A stretch of 64,000 nucleotides of DNA, from the NCBI RefSeq assembly GCF_001273755.1, contig NZ_LGYA01000001.1, forward strand, positions 617,406-681,405, given 5' to 3'. Within the stretch, counting starts at the first letter, position 1, and the number at the start of each line of letters is the position of its first letter. Source of the DNA: Peribacillus butanolivorans. Its GTDB lineage: Bacteria > Bacillota > Bacilli > Bacillales > DSM-1321. The notes below the pieces were generated by a model that worked only from the letters and a program-made list of their open reading frames with translations, was not told the origin of the DNA and ran no database searches. Positions 19,342 through 28,925 of this stretch are shown piece after piece. The translations under genes and the position numbers were made by a program.

Positions 19342-20889
19342 ATGCCTAATTTGGACCTGCATAAATATGAAAAAATAATGGAAATACGTAACATGAGGCT
19401 AGGGGACATTGATGAAATAATTGCTTTACAATCTAGTTGCTTTCCTGGAATGGATCCATGGAAGCGCGATCAGCTTGAAAGTCATCTGGAAATTTTTCCA
19501 GAAGGACAATTTGTAGCTGAATATGATGGAAAAGTGATTGGATCATGTTCTAGCCTCATTATTAATTTTGACGAATATGATGATCGCCATACATGGGATG
19601 ATGTAACCGATAATGGATACATCACGAATCATAATCCGGACGGTTATAATTTATATGGAATCGAGGTCATGGTCCATCCTAAATTCCGCAGGATGAAAAT
19701 TGGTCAAAGACTATATGATTCAAGAAAAGAACTTGTTGCCCATTTGAACTTAAAAAGCATCATTATTGGCGGCAGGATTCCTAATTACCATAAACATGCG
19801 GAGGAATTGCTACCTAGAGAATATGTGAAAGAAGTGCAATTACATAAAATATATGATCCGGTTCTATCGTTCCAGCTTTTAAATGGCTTCACGCTCATGA
19901 GGATAAATCCTAATTATTTGCCTGATGATTTGCAATCCAATAAATATGCTACACTCATGGAGTGGAATAACGTTGATTATCAGCCGAAAACAAAACGTTA
20001 TTATAAAACATCTGAACCGGTACGTATCTGCGTCGTGCAATACATGTTGCGTAAAATCGATTCATTCGAAGACTTCGCTAACCAAGTCGAGTATTTCACC
20101 GACGTTGCTTCGGATGCTAATGCGGATTTCGCCGTATTCCCGGAATTGTTCACGACCCAGCTGATGTCTTTCTTAAATGAAAGATCACCAAGCTTGGCAG
20201 TACGGAAACTGTCGGATTTCACGGAACAGTATATTGAATTGTTTACCACTTTAGCTGTAAGGTATAACGTCAATATAATTGGCGGTTCTCATTTCGTTAA
20301 AGAAGACGATGATAATATCTATAATATAGCCTATTTATTCCGCCGTGATGGGACGATTGAAAAGCAATATAAAATTCATATTACACCGAATGAAAGAAAA
20401 TGGTGGGGCATCAATGCTGGTGACCGTGTACGCGTCTTTGATACAGACTGTGGAAAGATCGCCATTCAAATTTGTTATGATATTGAGTTCCCGGAACTTG
20501 CTCGGATTGCGACTGATATGGGAGCTAAGATTATTTTTACGCCATTTTGTACGGAAGACCGACAAGGTTATCTGCGTGTTCGCTATTGTGCTCAGGCCCG
20601 TGCAGTGGAAAACCAAATTTATACGGTTATTTCTGGGACTGTCGGGAATCTGCCGCAAACGGAAAATATGGATATTCAATATGCACAATCAGGGATTTTC
20701 GCCCCGTCGGATTTTGAATTTGCACGTGACGGGATTGTTGGGGAAACGAGCCCGAATCTTGAGATGGTTCTGATTGGCGATGTTGATTTAGAAATATTAA
20801 GACGTGAGCGACAATCGGGTACCGTAAGACAATTAAAAGATAGACGCCATGATATTTACAAACTACATTATCAAAAAGGTGAAAAATAA
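19342..20889 (+). CDS. GNAT acetyltransferase-carbon-nitrogen hydrolase fusion (YhcX-like)
   Basis: The ATG at 19342 has an AAAGGAG site at good spacing; an upstream TTG is too close to it. The 515-residue protein fuses an N-terminal GNAT domain (about residues 10-190, with EVMVHPKFRRMKIGQRLYD for acetyl-CoA) to a C-terminal nitrilase-superfamily domain (about 220-505) with the Glu-Lys-Cys triad in FPELFTT, YKIHITPNE and IQICYDIEFPE. B. subtilis YhcX has the same architecture. The hydrolase half is expected to cleave a C-N bond of an amide; the joint substrate is unknown. It sits next to pgcA, as part of the yhc-yhx neighbourhood. Confidence 0.88.
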   Translation: MPNLDLHKYEKIMEIRNMRLGDIDEIIALQSSCFPGMDPWKRDQLESHLEIFPEGQFVAEYDGKVIGSCSSLIINFDEYDDRHTWDDVTDNGYITNHNPDGYNLYGIEVMVHPKFRRMKIGQRLYDSRKELVAHLNLKSIIIGGRIPNYHKHAEELLPREYVKEVQLHKIYDPVLSFQLLNGFTLMRINPNYLPDDLQSNKYATLMEWNNVDYQPKTKRYYKTSEPVRICVVQYMLRKIDSFEDFANQVEYFTDVASDANADFAVFPELFTTQLMSFLNERSPSLAVRKLSDFTEQYIELFTTLAVRYNVNIIGGSHFVKEDDDNIYNIAYLFRRDGTIEKQYKIHITPNERKWWGINAGDRVRVFDTDCGKIAIQICYDIEFPELARIATDMGAKIIFTPFCTEDRQGYLRVRYCAQARAVENQIYTVISGTVGNLPQTENMDIQYAQSGIFAPSDFEFARDGIVGETSPNLEMVLIGDVDLEILRRERQSGTVRQLKDRRHDIYKLHYQKGEK

Positions 20890-20910
20890 AGATATAAAGT
20901 AGCTCGTGAT

Positions 20911-20941
20911 GAAAAAGCCACGCTCGATGTGGCTTTTTTTA
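20911..20941 (+). terminator. Terminator of the GNAT-hydrolase fusion gene
   Basis: AAAAAGCCAC / GTGGCTTTTT arms followed by T. Confidence 0.85.
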
Positions 20942-21036
20942 TTACGAGCCTTACTTCATTTATTGGGAAAAATGTGATAATTTTGTTATAGAAGCAGATA
21001 CATAAGAGTTTTTTAAAAAAAGGTCGTTGAGAGGGG

Positions 21037-22776
21037 ATGTCAGAGATGGACTGGAAATCAGTATACACCACTTGGGCAGGATATCAGAATTTAAATGGGG
21101 AATTACGTGTCCTACTTGAGGAAATGCAACAGGATGAAGCTAAACTCGAAGATGCCTTTTATAAGAATTTAGAATTTGGAACAGGCGGTATGCGTGGAGA
21201 AATTGGAGCAGGAACCAACCGAATGAATATTTACACTGTAAGAAAGGCTACGGCTGGATTGGCTCAATATATTTCAACGTTCGGGGAAGAGGCAAAAGGA
21301 AGAGGTGCTGTCATTGCTTATGATTCAAGACATAAGTCTCCGGAATTTGCACTCGAAGCAGCTAAAACCTTGGCTACATTTGGCGTAAAGGCTTATTTAT
21401 TCGATGAATTACGCCCAACTCCAGAATTGTCATTTGCTGTTCGCAAGCTAAATGCATTTGCTGGAATTGTCATCACAGCGAGTCATAATCCACCTGAATA
21501 TAATGGTTACAAGGTTTATGGATCAGATGGAGCACAGTTACCTCCGGAAGCTGCTGACCAAGTGATTAGCTACGTGAATGCCATTGAAAATGAACTTGAA
21601 ATACAAATTAAAGATGCTAAAGATCTTAAAGAGCAAGGGCTTATAGAAATAATCGGGGAAGAACTGGATGCAGCTTATAATATAGAGTTGCTCACAGTTC
21701 CTGAAAATCCACAGCTTGCTGAGGAAATAGATGTATCACTAGTCTTTACCCCACTTCATGGAACGGCAAATAAATCAGTCCGTCGTGCCCTGCAGAGCTT
21801 AGGTTATCAAAACGTCCATATCGTTAAGGAACAGGAATTACCGGATCCAGACTTTTCAACGGTCAAATCTCCAAATCCGGAGGAACCTGCAGCATTTGAA
21901 TTGGCCATCGAGCTTGGAAATAAAGTCGAAGCGGACTTATTAATTGCGACAGACCCAGATGCCGACCGACTTGGTATTGCCGTGAAGAACAAATCGGGCA
22001 AATATGTCGTTCTGACTGGAAATCAAACAGGTGCGCTTTTTCTAGATTATTTACTAGCTCAGAAAAAAGAAAAAGGTACGATACCTAAAAATGGAATTGT
22101 CTTAAAAACCATTGTGACTTCAGAAATCGGGCGGACAATTGCAGAGTCCTATGGCTTAAAGACGATGGATGTACTTACCGGATTTAAATTCATTGCTGAG
22201 AAAATAAATCAATATAATAAAAGTGGCGAACACAGCTTTTTGTTCGGGTATGAAGAAAGCTACGGATATTTAATTAAGGATTTTGCTCGTGATAAAGATG
22301 CTATTCAAGCAGCAGTGCTTGCTGTCGAAGTCTGTGCTTATTACAAAAAGCAGGGATTGACTCTTTATGAAGGTTTATTGAACGTCTTTGAAAAATATGG
22401 CTTCTATCTGGAAGGGTTGCGTTCATTAACGTTAAAAGGAATTGAGGGAGCGAAACAGATTCAAGGAATATTGGATCAATTCCGTCAGAACCCGCCAACG
22501 CAAATCGCAGGCATCCAAGTAGTCGTCGAGGAAGACTATCAGAGCAGCAAAAAGCATTCACTAACTTCAAATAGTGAAGAGCTAATTGAGCTTCCGAAAT
22601 CAAACGTATTGAAATACTTCCTTAAAGATGGGACATGGGTATGCCTTCGTCCTTCAGGTACAGAACCGAAAATTAAATTTTATTTCGGTGTCCAAGGCAA
22701 GACGATGGCGGAATCAGAAGCTAAATTATCAGCTGTTATAGCAGACTTTATGGTGAAAATTGAAGCATTAGTCTAA
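21037..22776 (+). CDS. pgcA: Alpha-phosphoglucomutase/phosphomannomutase
   Basis: The 579-residue protein has all four phosphohexomutase signatures: the phosphoserine loop [13 protein letters not shown] near residue 148, the metal loop DPDADRLG near residue 307, the sugar loop GYEESYGY near residue 405 and the phosphate loop RPSGTEPK near residue 537. It interconverts glucose-1-phosphate and glucose-6-phosphate for UDP-glucose, glycolipid and teichoic acid synthesis. It corresponds to B. subtilis PgcA (YhxB). A GAGAGGGG site precedes the ATG, and a second in-frame ATG lies three codons later. Confidence 0.93.
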   Translation: MSEMDWKSVYTTWAGYQNLNGELRVLLEEMQQDEAKLEDAFYKNLEFGTGGMRGEIGAGTNRMNIYTVRKATAGLAQYISTFGEEAKGRGAVIAYDSRHKSPEFALEAAKTLATFGVKAYLFDELRPTPELSFAVRKLNAFAGIVITASHNPPEYNGYKVYGSDGAQLPPEAADQVISYVNAIENELEIQIKDAKDLKEQGLIEIIGEELDAAYNIELLTVPENPQLAEEIDVSLVFTPLHGTANKSVRRALQSLGYQNVHIVKEQELPDPDFSTVKSPNPEEPAAFELAIELGNKVEADLLIATDPDADRLGIAVKNKSGKYVVLTGNQTGALFLDYLLAQKKEKGTIPKNGIVLKTIVTSEIGRTIAESYGLKTMDVLTGFKFIAEKINQYNKSGEHSFLFGYEESYGYLIKDFARDKDAIQAAVLAVEVCAYYKKQGLTLYEGLLNVFEKYGFYLEGLRSLTLKGIEGAKQIQGILDQFRQNPPTQIAGIQVVVEEDYQSSKKHSLTSNSEELIELPKSNVLKYFLKDGTWVCLRPSGTEPKIKFYFGVQGKTMAESEAKLSAVIADFMVKIEALV

Positions 22777-22795
22777 AGTGATAAACAGATGAATG

Positions 22796-22828
22796 TATAC
22801 GAAGGGCTTCAGGTCCTTCGTTTTTTTG
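22796..22828 (+). terminator. Terminator of pgcA
   Basis: ACGAAGGGC / GTCCTTCGT arms and seven T. Confidence 0.85.
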
Positions 22829-22976
22829 CGTAAAGTTGTTTTTTAGATGAAGTTGGAATACGTTTAGTGGAATAAATGTCTCTAATTCAAGGAAATTTTT
22901 AGCGGGTTTTGATATACTGAAAAAGAGAGTAACATGGGTGAAATATTCAAATAGAAACAATGGAGGAGTATTATAC

Positions 22977-23504
22977 ATGAAATTAGTCATCATTAATGGA
23001 TCACCACGTAAACAAGGGCGTACAGGGATTGCCTCTCGCTTCATTTCCAAGCAATATGGAGCAGAACTAATCGATTTAAGTAACAGTGAGATTCCTTTAT
23101 ATTCAGGTGAAGGTGAGCAATATCAATTGAATGTAATTCAAGATTTTCGTAAAAGTATTGAAGAAGCGGATGGAGTGATTTTGACATCTCCGGAATATCA
23201 TGGTTCGATGAGTGGTGCTTTGAAAAATGCATTGGATTTTCTAAGCAGTGATCAATTTACACACAAACCAGTTGCTTTACTAGCTGTATCAGGCGGTGGT
23301 AAAGGTGGGATTAATGCGTTAAATTCTATGAGAACAGTGGGCCGCAGCCTATATGCAAATGTGATTTCAAAACAATTAGTGCTTGATCCGCATTGCTTCG
23401 ATTATGAGAATGACGGTTTAACTGAAGAGCCTGCGTTACTTGTCGAGGCCTTAATTGAAGAACTTAAAATGTATGCAACTGCTTATGCAACAATGAAAAA
23501 ATAA
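22977..23504 (+). CDS. NADPH-dependent FMN reductase/azoreductase (YhdA-like)
   Basis: The start at 22977 follows GGAGGAG; an in-frame ATG 39 bases upstream lacks a site. The 175-residue flavodoxin-like protein has the FMN phosphate loop NGSPRKQGRTG (residues 6-16), the SPEYHGSMSGALKNALDFL block near residue 75 and an AVSGGGKGGINAL loop near residue 105. These match the YhdA azobenzene reductase of B. subtilis, and the next gene is YhdB-like as in that species. It reduces flavin or quinone and azo compounds with NAD(P)H in the cytoplasm. Confidence 0.92.
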   Translation: MKLVIINGSPRKQGRTGIASRFISKQYGAELIDLSNSEIPLYSGEGEQYQLNVIQDFRKSIEEADGVILTSPEYHGSMSGALKNALDFLSSDQFTHKPVALLAVSGGGKGGINALNSMRTVGRSLYANVISKQLVLDPHCFDYENDGLTEEPALLVEALIEELKMYATAYATMKK

Positions 23505-23509
23505 TGGAT

Positions 23510-23546
23510 GAGGGTCAGGTATAAAAATACCTGACCCTTGTTTTTT
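23510..23546 (+). terminator. Terminator of the azoreductase gene
   Basis: AGGGTCAGGTA / TACCTGACCCT perfect arms and six T. Confidence 0.9.
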
Positions 23547-23630
23547 AGGTTTTCACCAGCCACAGTTAAATCCTCATGAAATTAATCTTCTTGTATATAT
23601 TTTCCCGTTTTGCAAAAACTATTGTTGATT

Positions 23631-23873
23631 TTAGCTTGGGAGTTCACTTAAATAATCACTTGTCTTTTCTGCCGCATGATCCAAATAACGAAGCAGTGCA
23701 TACAGTTGAGATTGAATAATTTGATAATCATGCTCAAACCGATAGGCGTGTAAAAAATGTTCTATTTTTTTCGAAAGAAAGTGATCTTTCGTACGAACCA
23801 TTAATACTAACAGGCTGTCCCAATCAGAGCGGTGTGTGTGAAACAAAGCCTGATCATAATCCGCAATTTTCAT
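23631..23873 (-). CDS. YhdB-like small protein
   Basis: The 80-residue soluble helical protein (starting MKIADYDQALFHTHRSDWD) is preceded by a very strong GGAGGAG site. Its place between YhdA-like and YhdC-like genes matches B. subtilis yhdB. No catalytic motif, signal or membrane segment is visible. Function unknown. Confidence 0.8.
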   Translation of the reverse strand: MKIADYDQALFHTHRSDWDSLLVLMVRTKDHFLSKKIEHFLHAYRFEHDYQIIQSQLYALLRYLDHAAEKTSDYLSELPS

Positions 23874-24001
23874 GTAGTTCTCCTCCTTAGGAGCTATTTG
23901 TATTTTGTTCAGATTGGGTAGAACATTTACTTACAATAAGTGGCGATGTATACGGGCCGCGGTTGTTGCTTTTTACCTGAATAAAAATAAAAGGTGAGAA
24001 C

Positions 24002-24970
24002 ATGAAAAAGATAATCTTAATAGTATTGATTGGTCTTCTTTTTTTTCCTGAAGCACCACGCGCAGAACAGGTGTATTCACCTGGACAAATGGAAAAGGAC
24101 CTACAAGAAATTCAGGATCAGTATAAATTTGAAGTCCAAAAAATTGGAAAAACGGAAAAAGGAAAATATATAAAAGCAGTCAAGTTAGGGAAAGGGAAAA
24201 AATCCATCTTACTAGTAGGCTCACATCATGGGCGAGAATGGCTAAGCTCTATCCTGTTGATTACTATGCTAAAAGACTATGCAGCAGCCTATCAAGCGGG
24301 CAAGCCAATAGGCGGGTTTCCTTCAGGTTTATTGGATGAAGTGAGCATCTGGTTTATCCCGATGCTGAATCCTGATGGAGTCAGCATTCAACAAGGAGAT
24401 TTATCAAATTTGAATTTCCTTGAAAAAGCAGGGGTCTGGAGAATGAATAGATATAGTACGAATTGGTCGCGGTGGAAGGCCAACGCAAAAGGGATTGATT
24501 TAAACAGGCAATATCCGATTGGGTGGGAAGAAGTAATGAGTGATGCAAAAAAACCTACTTATCAATTTTATAAAGGGGAACAACCACTAGAAGCTACAGA
24601 GGTAAAAGCGCTTGCGGATTTTACGAAGAAAGTTGATCCCACAATTGCGGTGTCCTATCATACATCCGGCCGAGAAATTTTCTGGCATTATCAAAATAAG
24701 AGAGAGAATATGGCGAGGGATTATGGCATTGCGAAAAAAACAGCAGAATTAACAGGTTATGAACTGACCTTTCCGGAAAAGGAGGCGGTAGGCAGCGGAT
24801 TTACGGATTGGTTCATAACCGAGTTCAAGCGCCCGGGAATGACAATTGAACTTAGTTATTTGGTGGATGAAACCAATCCCCCATTTTCTGTATTTCCTGA
24901 GGAATGGAAACGGAACCGGTTAGTTGGGATTATGCTTGTAAAAGAAGCGAACAAGCTGCATAACAAATGA
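24002..24970 (+). CDS. Secreted M14-family zinc peptidase (gamma-D-glutamyl-meso-diaminopimelate endopeptidase type)
   Basis: The 322-residue protein has a cleavable signal peptide (residues 1-21, ending near PRAEQ) and a zinc carboxypeptidase domain. Zinc ligands are the HHGRE motif near residues 74-78 and a histidine in SYHTSG near residue 218; the catalytic glutamate is in TIELSY near residue 281. DLNRQYP near residue 168 is the substrate-binding segment. Bacillus relatives cut stem peptides of cell wall peptidoglycan, which fits a secreted enzyme. An AAGGTGAG site precedes the ATG. A LysM domain found in some relatives is absent. Confidence 0.85.
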   Translation: MKKIILIVLIGLLFFPEAPRAEQVYSPGQMEKDLQEIQDQYKFEVQKIGKTEKGKYIKAVKLGKGKKSILLVGSHHGREWLSSILLITMLKDYAAAYQAGKPIGGFPSGLLDEVSIWFIPMLNPDGVSIQQGDLSNLNFLEKAGVWRMNRYSTNWSRWKANAKGIDLNRQYPIGWEEVMSDAKKPTYQFYKGEQPLEATEVKALADFTKKVDPTIAVSYHTSGREIFWHYQNKRENMARDYGIAKKTAELTGYELTFPEKEAVGSGFTDWFITEFKRPGMTIELSYLVDETNPPFSVFPEEWKRNRLVGIMLVKEANKLHNK

Positions 24971-25018
24971 ACAATTTAACATAATAAAACTAACAGGATG
25001 TATGAGGAGGAAATGGTT

Positions 25019-25339
25019 TTGAAAAAAGTCATCATGATGATTTTAGGACTTCTTGTAATTTTACAATTTGGTTCCATATCAACACATGCCCAAAAACCAG
25101 ATTACGAAAAATACGGAAAGATTGCAATCGCCGTCGTACAGGCCGATTACCCTGAAGTTGAGATTACTGATTATGAATATAAGGGAAGAAAAACAATAGG
25201 GAAAAATCAGGTGGAAGACGATTTTAGTTTCTTAGTCGTGGAGAAAGGCAATAAATTCAAAGTCACTGTGGCAGTCCAACATGATCTTACCAATGAAAAA
25301 TTACTTAGTTTAAAGGTCACAGAACAGAAGGAAAAGTAA
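25019..25339 (+). CDS. YhdC-like DUF3889 secreted protein
   Basis: A TTG at 25019 is chosen as start: GAGGAGG (25004-25010) is eight bases upstream, whereas ATGs at 24998 and 25013 are before or too close to it. The 106-residue product has a signal peptide (about residues 1-26, ending HAQK) and a small basic domain with YEKYGKIAIAVVQADYPEVE, as in DUF3889 proteins such as B. subtilis YhdC. It completes the yhdA-yhdB-yhdC order. Secreted; function unknown. Confidence 0.78.
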   Translation: MKKVIMMILGLLVILQFGSISTHAQKPDYEKYGKIAIAVVQADYPEVEITDYEYKGRKTIGKNQVEDDFSFLVVEKGNKFKVTVAVQHDLTNEKLLSLKVTEQKEK

Positions 25340-25368
25340 ATTTACTCCAATATATTTTAGTATTATTT

Positions 25369-25398
25369 AACATCTTCGGTTTTTGAGGATGTTTTTTC
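25369..25398 (+). terminator. Terminator after the YhdC-like gene
   Basis: ACATCTTC / GAGGATGT arms and six T; the same element recurs at 32171-32202. Confidence 0.75.
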
Positions 25399-25511
25399 TA
25401 TTAACGATGAACAATTAATCACGAACTTTTCCGCCTTCCCACATTAGGAAAAAGATGGAAGACTAGGGATAAAAGTGCAGAGCATAAGGCTCTGGAATAT
25501 GACCTTAGTGG
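25369..25511 (+). repeat. Left direct repeat: decayed copy of the spoVR upstream region and first codons
   Basis: This stretch aligns with 32171-32336, the terminator, leader and first codons of intact spoVR. Shared tracts include ACATCTTCG, TCTATTAACGATGAAC, CCGCCTT, ACATTAGGA and AGGCTCTGGAATATG. Read in the spoVR frame it gives AEHKALEYDLSGIMA and then a stop, against [14 protein letters not shown] in the intact gene. The start codon is lost. The following 300 bases up to the radical SAM gene hold nothing recognisable. Confidence 0.8.
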
Positions 25512-25815
25512 AATCATGGCCTGAAACTAAAATCAGATCTATCTGTTGATTTATAAAAAATACAAAAGATCTATAGGTGATGAGGAAGTGAAATGAGGAA
25601 ATTAAGCCATGATTGACTCAATCAGGGGATTTTTGGAACCTTGAATGAAAGGGTAATTGGTAAATGAAATCAAATATATAATAAGTTTACATAATTGTGA
25701 TTTTAATTTCACCCTTTGTACCGCTACAATTAACTTTTCATTGCATTTATGAGCCGCTAACACGTATAGTTAGAATCAGATTGACAATATAGCATGACTT
25801 TAGGGGTATTTTATA

Positions 25816-26697
25816 ATGAGAAAGTTTAAGAAAGTTTATGTAGAAATTACGAATATATGTAACTTGAAATGTAATTTTTGTCCTAGTTCTAGCTTGCAGA
25901 GGACATTGAAGTTTATGGATCCGGATGGTTTTACTCATGTTATTGAGAAAATCAAACCACACACCGATCATATTTATTTTCACCTGATGGGTGAACCATT
26001 TTTAAATAAAGATTTAGGAACGTTCTTGGATATTAGTGCCGAACATGATCTGAAAGTGAATATAACAACGAATGGTACTTTGATTCAAAAGGTAAAAGAA
26101 AAGCTGCTTTCCAAAAAAGCACTTCGTCAGGTGAATATTTCACTTCATAGCTTTGAAGCGAATGATACGAGTAATAGTCTAGACTCATATGTGAGTAATA
26201 TTGCCGACTTTATTAATGAGGCAAACGAAACAAGTGAAATGATCTGCGCAATTCGATTATGGAATATGGATACGGATGAGCTTAAGGCGAGTAATGGTCT
26301 AAACGATGATATTCTCAGTATGTTGGAGGAGAAGCTTTCGTTGGATATTCGATTAAGTGAAGCTCTTCAGGATAAGAATAATATTAAACTGAAGGACCGT
26401 GTTTATATAAATATGGCTGAAAAATTTGAATGGCCAGAATTGGACCGCGACATTATCGATGAGAATATTTTCTGTTATGCTCTAAGAGACCAGTTAGGTA
26501 TCTTAGTGGACGGTACAGTTGTTCCTTGCTGTTTGGATAGTGAAGGGAAAATTCCACTGGGGAATATATTTGAATCATCTCTTGAAGAAATTATAAATGG
26601 TGAACGGGCTAAAAATATGTTTGATGGTTTTTCGAGAAGATGTGCAGTCGAAGAACTATGTAAACGATGTGGCTATGCAAAGCGTCATAAAAAATAA
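25816..26697 (+). CDS. Radical SAM protein with SPASM-like C-terminus
   Basis: The 293-residue protein has the CxxxCxxC cluster motif in TNICNLKCNFCPSS (Cys15, Cys19, Cys22), followed by the GEP-like motif MGEPFLNKDL near residue 59 and TTNGT near residue 87. The C-terminal third contains further cysteines in CYALRDQ, VPCCLDSEG and CAVEELCKRCGYA, arranged like an auxiliary iron-sulfur (SPASM or twitch) domain. Radical SAM/SPASM proteins modify peptides or mature enzymes. I found no short precursor-like gene next to it. It is transcribed alone with a perfect terminator, at the left edge of the inserted block. Substrate unknown. Confidence 0.82.
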   Translation: MRKFKKVYVEITNICNLKCNFCPSSSLQRTLKFMDPDGFTHVIEKIKPHTDHIYFHLMGEPFLNKDLGTFLDISAEHDLKVNITTNGTLIQKVKEKLLSKKALRQVNISLHSFEANDTSNSLDSYVSNIADFINEANETSEMICAIRLWNMDTDELKASNGLNDDILSMLEEKLSLDIRLSEALQDKNNIKLKDRVYINMAEKFEWPELDRDIIDENIFCYALRDQLGILVDGTVVPCCLDSEGKIPLGNIFESSLEEIINGERAKNMFDGFSRRCAVEELCKRCGYAKRHKK

Positions 26698-26705
26698 GAG
26701 GTAAA

Positions 26706-26738
26706 GAAAACCACGAAGAATCTTCGTGGTTTTTTTTG
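26706..26738 (+). terminator. Terminator of the radical SAM gene
   Basis: AAACCACGAAGA / TCTTCGTGGTTT perfect stem with a T run. Confidence 0.92.
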
Positions 26739-26832
26739 ACTAATGTTTAATATTTATTAAGGTTTTTTTATTAAAAATTCTGAATATTGTTGTTTTATTA
26801 AAATGCCCATGATAAAATATTCTCTATTATAA

Positions 26833-26850
26833 ATGAAGTGAAAACTTCAT
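26833..26850 (+). promoter_or_regulatory. Putative RpiR operator
   Basis: ATGAAGT-GAAA-ACTTCAT, perfect seven-base arms, lies just after a -10-like TATTAT and 54 bases before the RpiR start. It is a natural site for autoregulation of the operon by the RpiR protein. Confidence 0.5.
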
Positions 26851-26903
26851 ATAGTAATAAAAAAAGTTTTGGATTCATATTTTGTCTGTAAGGGGAAGGT
26901 TTT

Positions 26904-27746
26904 ATGGATTTGCAGCAAAAAGTTAAAGAGGTATTCCCTGGATTATCTACTGGCCAAAAAAAGGTAGCAAATTACTTGTTAGTTCATTCACATACATTTG
27001 CAGTCAGCTCAGCTCAAAAGTTAGGGAAGGATATAGGGGTGAGTGAAACAACCATCATTCGCTTTTGTTATTCGTTAGGGTTAAGTGGATTTGCGGAACT
27101 TCAAAAACTTATTCGTAATCAATTAATATTCGAGAGTAGCCTGAATGAATATCATTCTTCTAAACTAGAAGTTGCGAATCAGCCAAACTTCATGGCACAA
27201 GTAATGCAGAAAGATATCGTCAGTATCGAAAAAACAATAAAAAATCTATCTAATGATGATTTTACAAAATCAGTCGATAAATTGGCGGCAGCCGACCAAG
27301 TATTAATTTCCGGACATCGTTTATCATTTTCAGCGGCGCATTGGTTAACTTTTACGCTTAGACTTGTAAGGGAAGAAGTCCATTTATATAGACCGGATAC
27401 AGATGACATTTTTTTACAACTAAACAAAATAACTGAAAATTCTGTTTTTGTAGCAATCTCATTTCATCGTTATGTGAAAGAAACTGTGAAAATTACGGAA
27501 ATGGCAAAACAAGCGGGTGCATTTGTAATCGGAGTTACCGATTCTGAATTGGCTCCAATTGCGGACTTTACGGACGTTTTATTGCCCATTTCAGCACCTA
27601 GAACTTCCACTATCGATACTGCACCTGTTCTATTCTCATTATTAAATAGTTTAGTAGCAGGTGTATCGATTAAAGACGCGCAGGGATTTAAAGAAAGAAA
27701 GGCTATGTATGATGCGTTCAATCAAGATGATGATTTTTTCTTTTAA
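26904..27746 (+). CDS. RpiR/MurR-family transcriptional regulator
   Basis: The 280-residue protein has the N-terminal RpiR helix-turn-helix (residues 1-77, with LGKDIGVSETTIIRFCYSLGLSGFAEL) and a C-terminal SIS domain (about 105-260, with LISGHRLSFSAAHWL, VAISFHRYVKETVK and VIGVTDSELAPIAD). SIS domains of this family bind phosphosugars or related ligands. Here the downstream genes act on acylated amino acids, so the effector may be an unusual one. The next gene starts 21 bases later, making this the first gene of the operon and its likely local regulator. A palindrome sits in the promoter. Confidence 0.88.
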   Translation: MDLQQKVKEVFPGLSTGQKKVANYLLVHSHTFAVSSAQKLGKDIGVSETTIIRFCYSLGLSGFAELQKLIRNQLIFESSLNEYHSSKLEVANQPNFMAQVMQKDIVSIEKTIKNLSNDDFTKSVDKLAAADQVLISGHRLSFSAAHWLTFTLRLVREEVHLYRPDTDDIFLQLNKITENSVFVAISFHRYVKETVKITEMAKQAGAFVIGVTDSELAPIADFTDVLLPISAPRTSTIDTAPVLFSLLNSLVAGVSIKDAQGFKERKAMYDAFNQDDDFFF

Positions 27747-27767
27747 CAGAAAAAAGGGGAGAAAGAA

Positions 27768-28925
27768 ATGGATATAACACAATCAATTGAAAAATTAAGA
27801 CCTCGTATTATCGAAATATTTGACCATTTACACTCTCATCCTGAAACAAGTTGGAATGAAGTGAATACTACAGCATTCATTTCGAATGTTTTAAAAGAAA
27901 ATCAGTGCTCTGTGAAAAAATTTAAAGATTGTACGGGCGTAATTGGAGAAATCGGGAATGGAAGTTTCACTGTCGGATTACGATCAGATATTGATGCACT
28001 TTGGCAAGAAGTGCATGGGTCGTTTCAGGCCAATCATTCCTGTGGACACGATGGGCATATGACTTTGGCTCTTGGAGTTTTCCTGGTATTGAAGGAAATG
28101 AACTTTCAACCCAAAGGAAAACTGAAATTCATTTTTCAACCTGCTGAAGAAAAAGGTACGGGTGCATTAAAGATGATTGACGAAAAAGTAGTGGATGATG
28201 TTGATTTTCTTTATGGTGTGCACTTAAGACCAGCGGAGGAAGTGAAAGATGGACAGGCGGCACCAGCAATTGTTCATGGAGCTGCACAGTTTATTAAAGG
28301 AGAAATAGTAGGGACAGATGCACATGGAGCTAGACCGCACCAAGGGCAAAATGCTATTGAAATAGGAGCATCATTCGTTACATTGTTAAACAATATCCAT
28401 CTCAATCCATCCATACCTTTTTCAGCAAAAATGACACAGTTTTTTGCAGGTGGCGAAAGTTCCAATATCATTCCAGGGAAAGCTACATTTTCATTGGATT
28501 TAAGAGCTCAGGATAATGAAGTAATGAAAGACCTTACTAAAAGAGTGGAAAAAGTTGCAGAAGCTTTGGCTGTCGCAAATGGAGTTGAAATTAATCTGGA
28601 GTCGGGAGCTAATGTAGCTGCTGCAATTGTGAACAACCAAGCTCAAGAAATAATGGCTGAAGCAATTGCTGATACTCTAGGGAAAGAAAATTTAGTAGCT
28701 CCAGTTATTACAACTGGAGGAGAAGATTTTCATTTTTATACATTAAAAAAACCAGAAATCAAAGCGACGATGCTTGGGTTAGGCTGTGATTTGACACCAG
28801 GTCTACATCATCCGAATATGACATTCAATAAAGAAGCTTTGCTATCCGGAATTGAAATTCTAACGAAAGCGATCATTCTTACTTTTGAAAAATATGGTGA
28901 GGGGGAACGACGATATGACAAATGA
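27768..28925 (+). CDS. M20D-family amidohydrolase (AmhX-like), probable N-acyl-amino-acid deacylase
   Basis: The 385-residue protein has the M20 metal site CGHDGHM near residues 94-100, the catalytic/metal Glu pair in QPAEEKGTG near residue 128, a GAHGARPHQGQNA histidine block near residue 186 and a final GLHHPNM. It resembles B. subtilis AmhX. In the N-succinylamino-acid racemase pathway the last step is removal of succinate from the N-succinyl-L-amino acid by an M20 peptidase; its coupling with the acyltransferase and racemase downstream suggests that job. The next gene overlaps its last codons. Confidence 0.85.
   Translation: MDITQSIEKLRPRIIEIFDHLHSHPETSWNEVNTTAFISNVLKENQCSVKKFKDCTGVIGEIGNGSFTVGLRSDIDALWQEVHGSFQANHSCGHDGHMTLALGVFLVLKEMNFQPKGKLKFIFQPAEEKGTGALKMIDEKVVDDVDFLYGVHLRPAEEVKDGQAAPAIVHGAAQFIKGEIVGTDAHGARPHQGQNAIEIGASFVTLLNNIHLNPSIPFSAKMTQFFAGGESSNIIPGKATFSLDLRAQDNEVMKDLTKRVEKVAEALAVANGVEINLESGANVAAAIVNNQAQEIMAEAIADTLGKENLVAPVITTGGEDFHFYTLKKPEIKATMLGLGCDLTPGLHHPNMTFNKEALLSGIEILTKAIILTFEKYGEGERRYDK

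Noticed and set aside
25400-26900. A RiPP precursor peptide for the radical SAM protein
   Set aside because: No short frame with a ribosome site, leader-like acidic region or conserved core was found on either strand around the gene.
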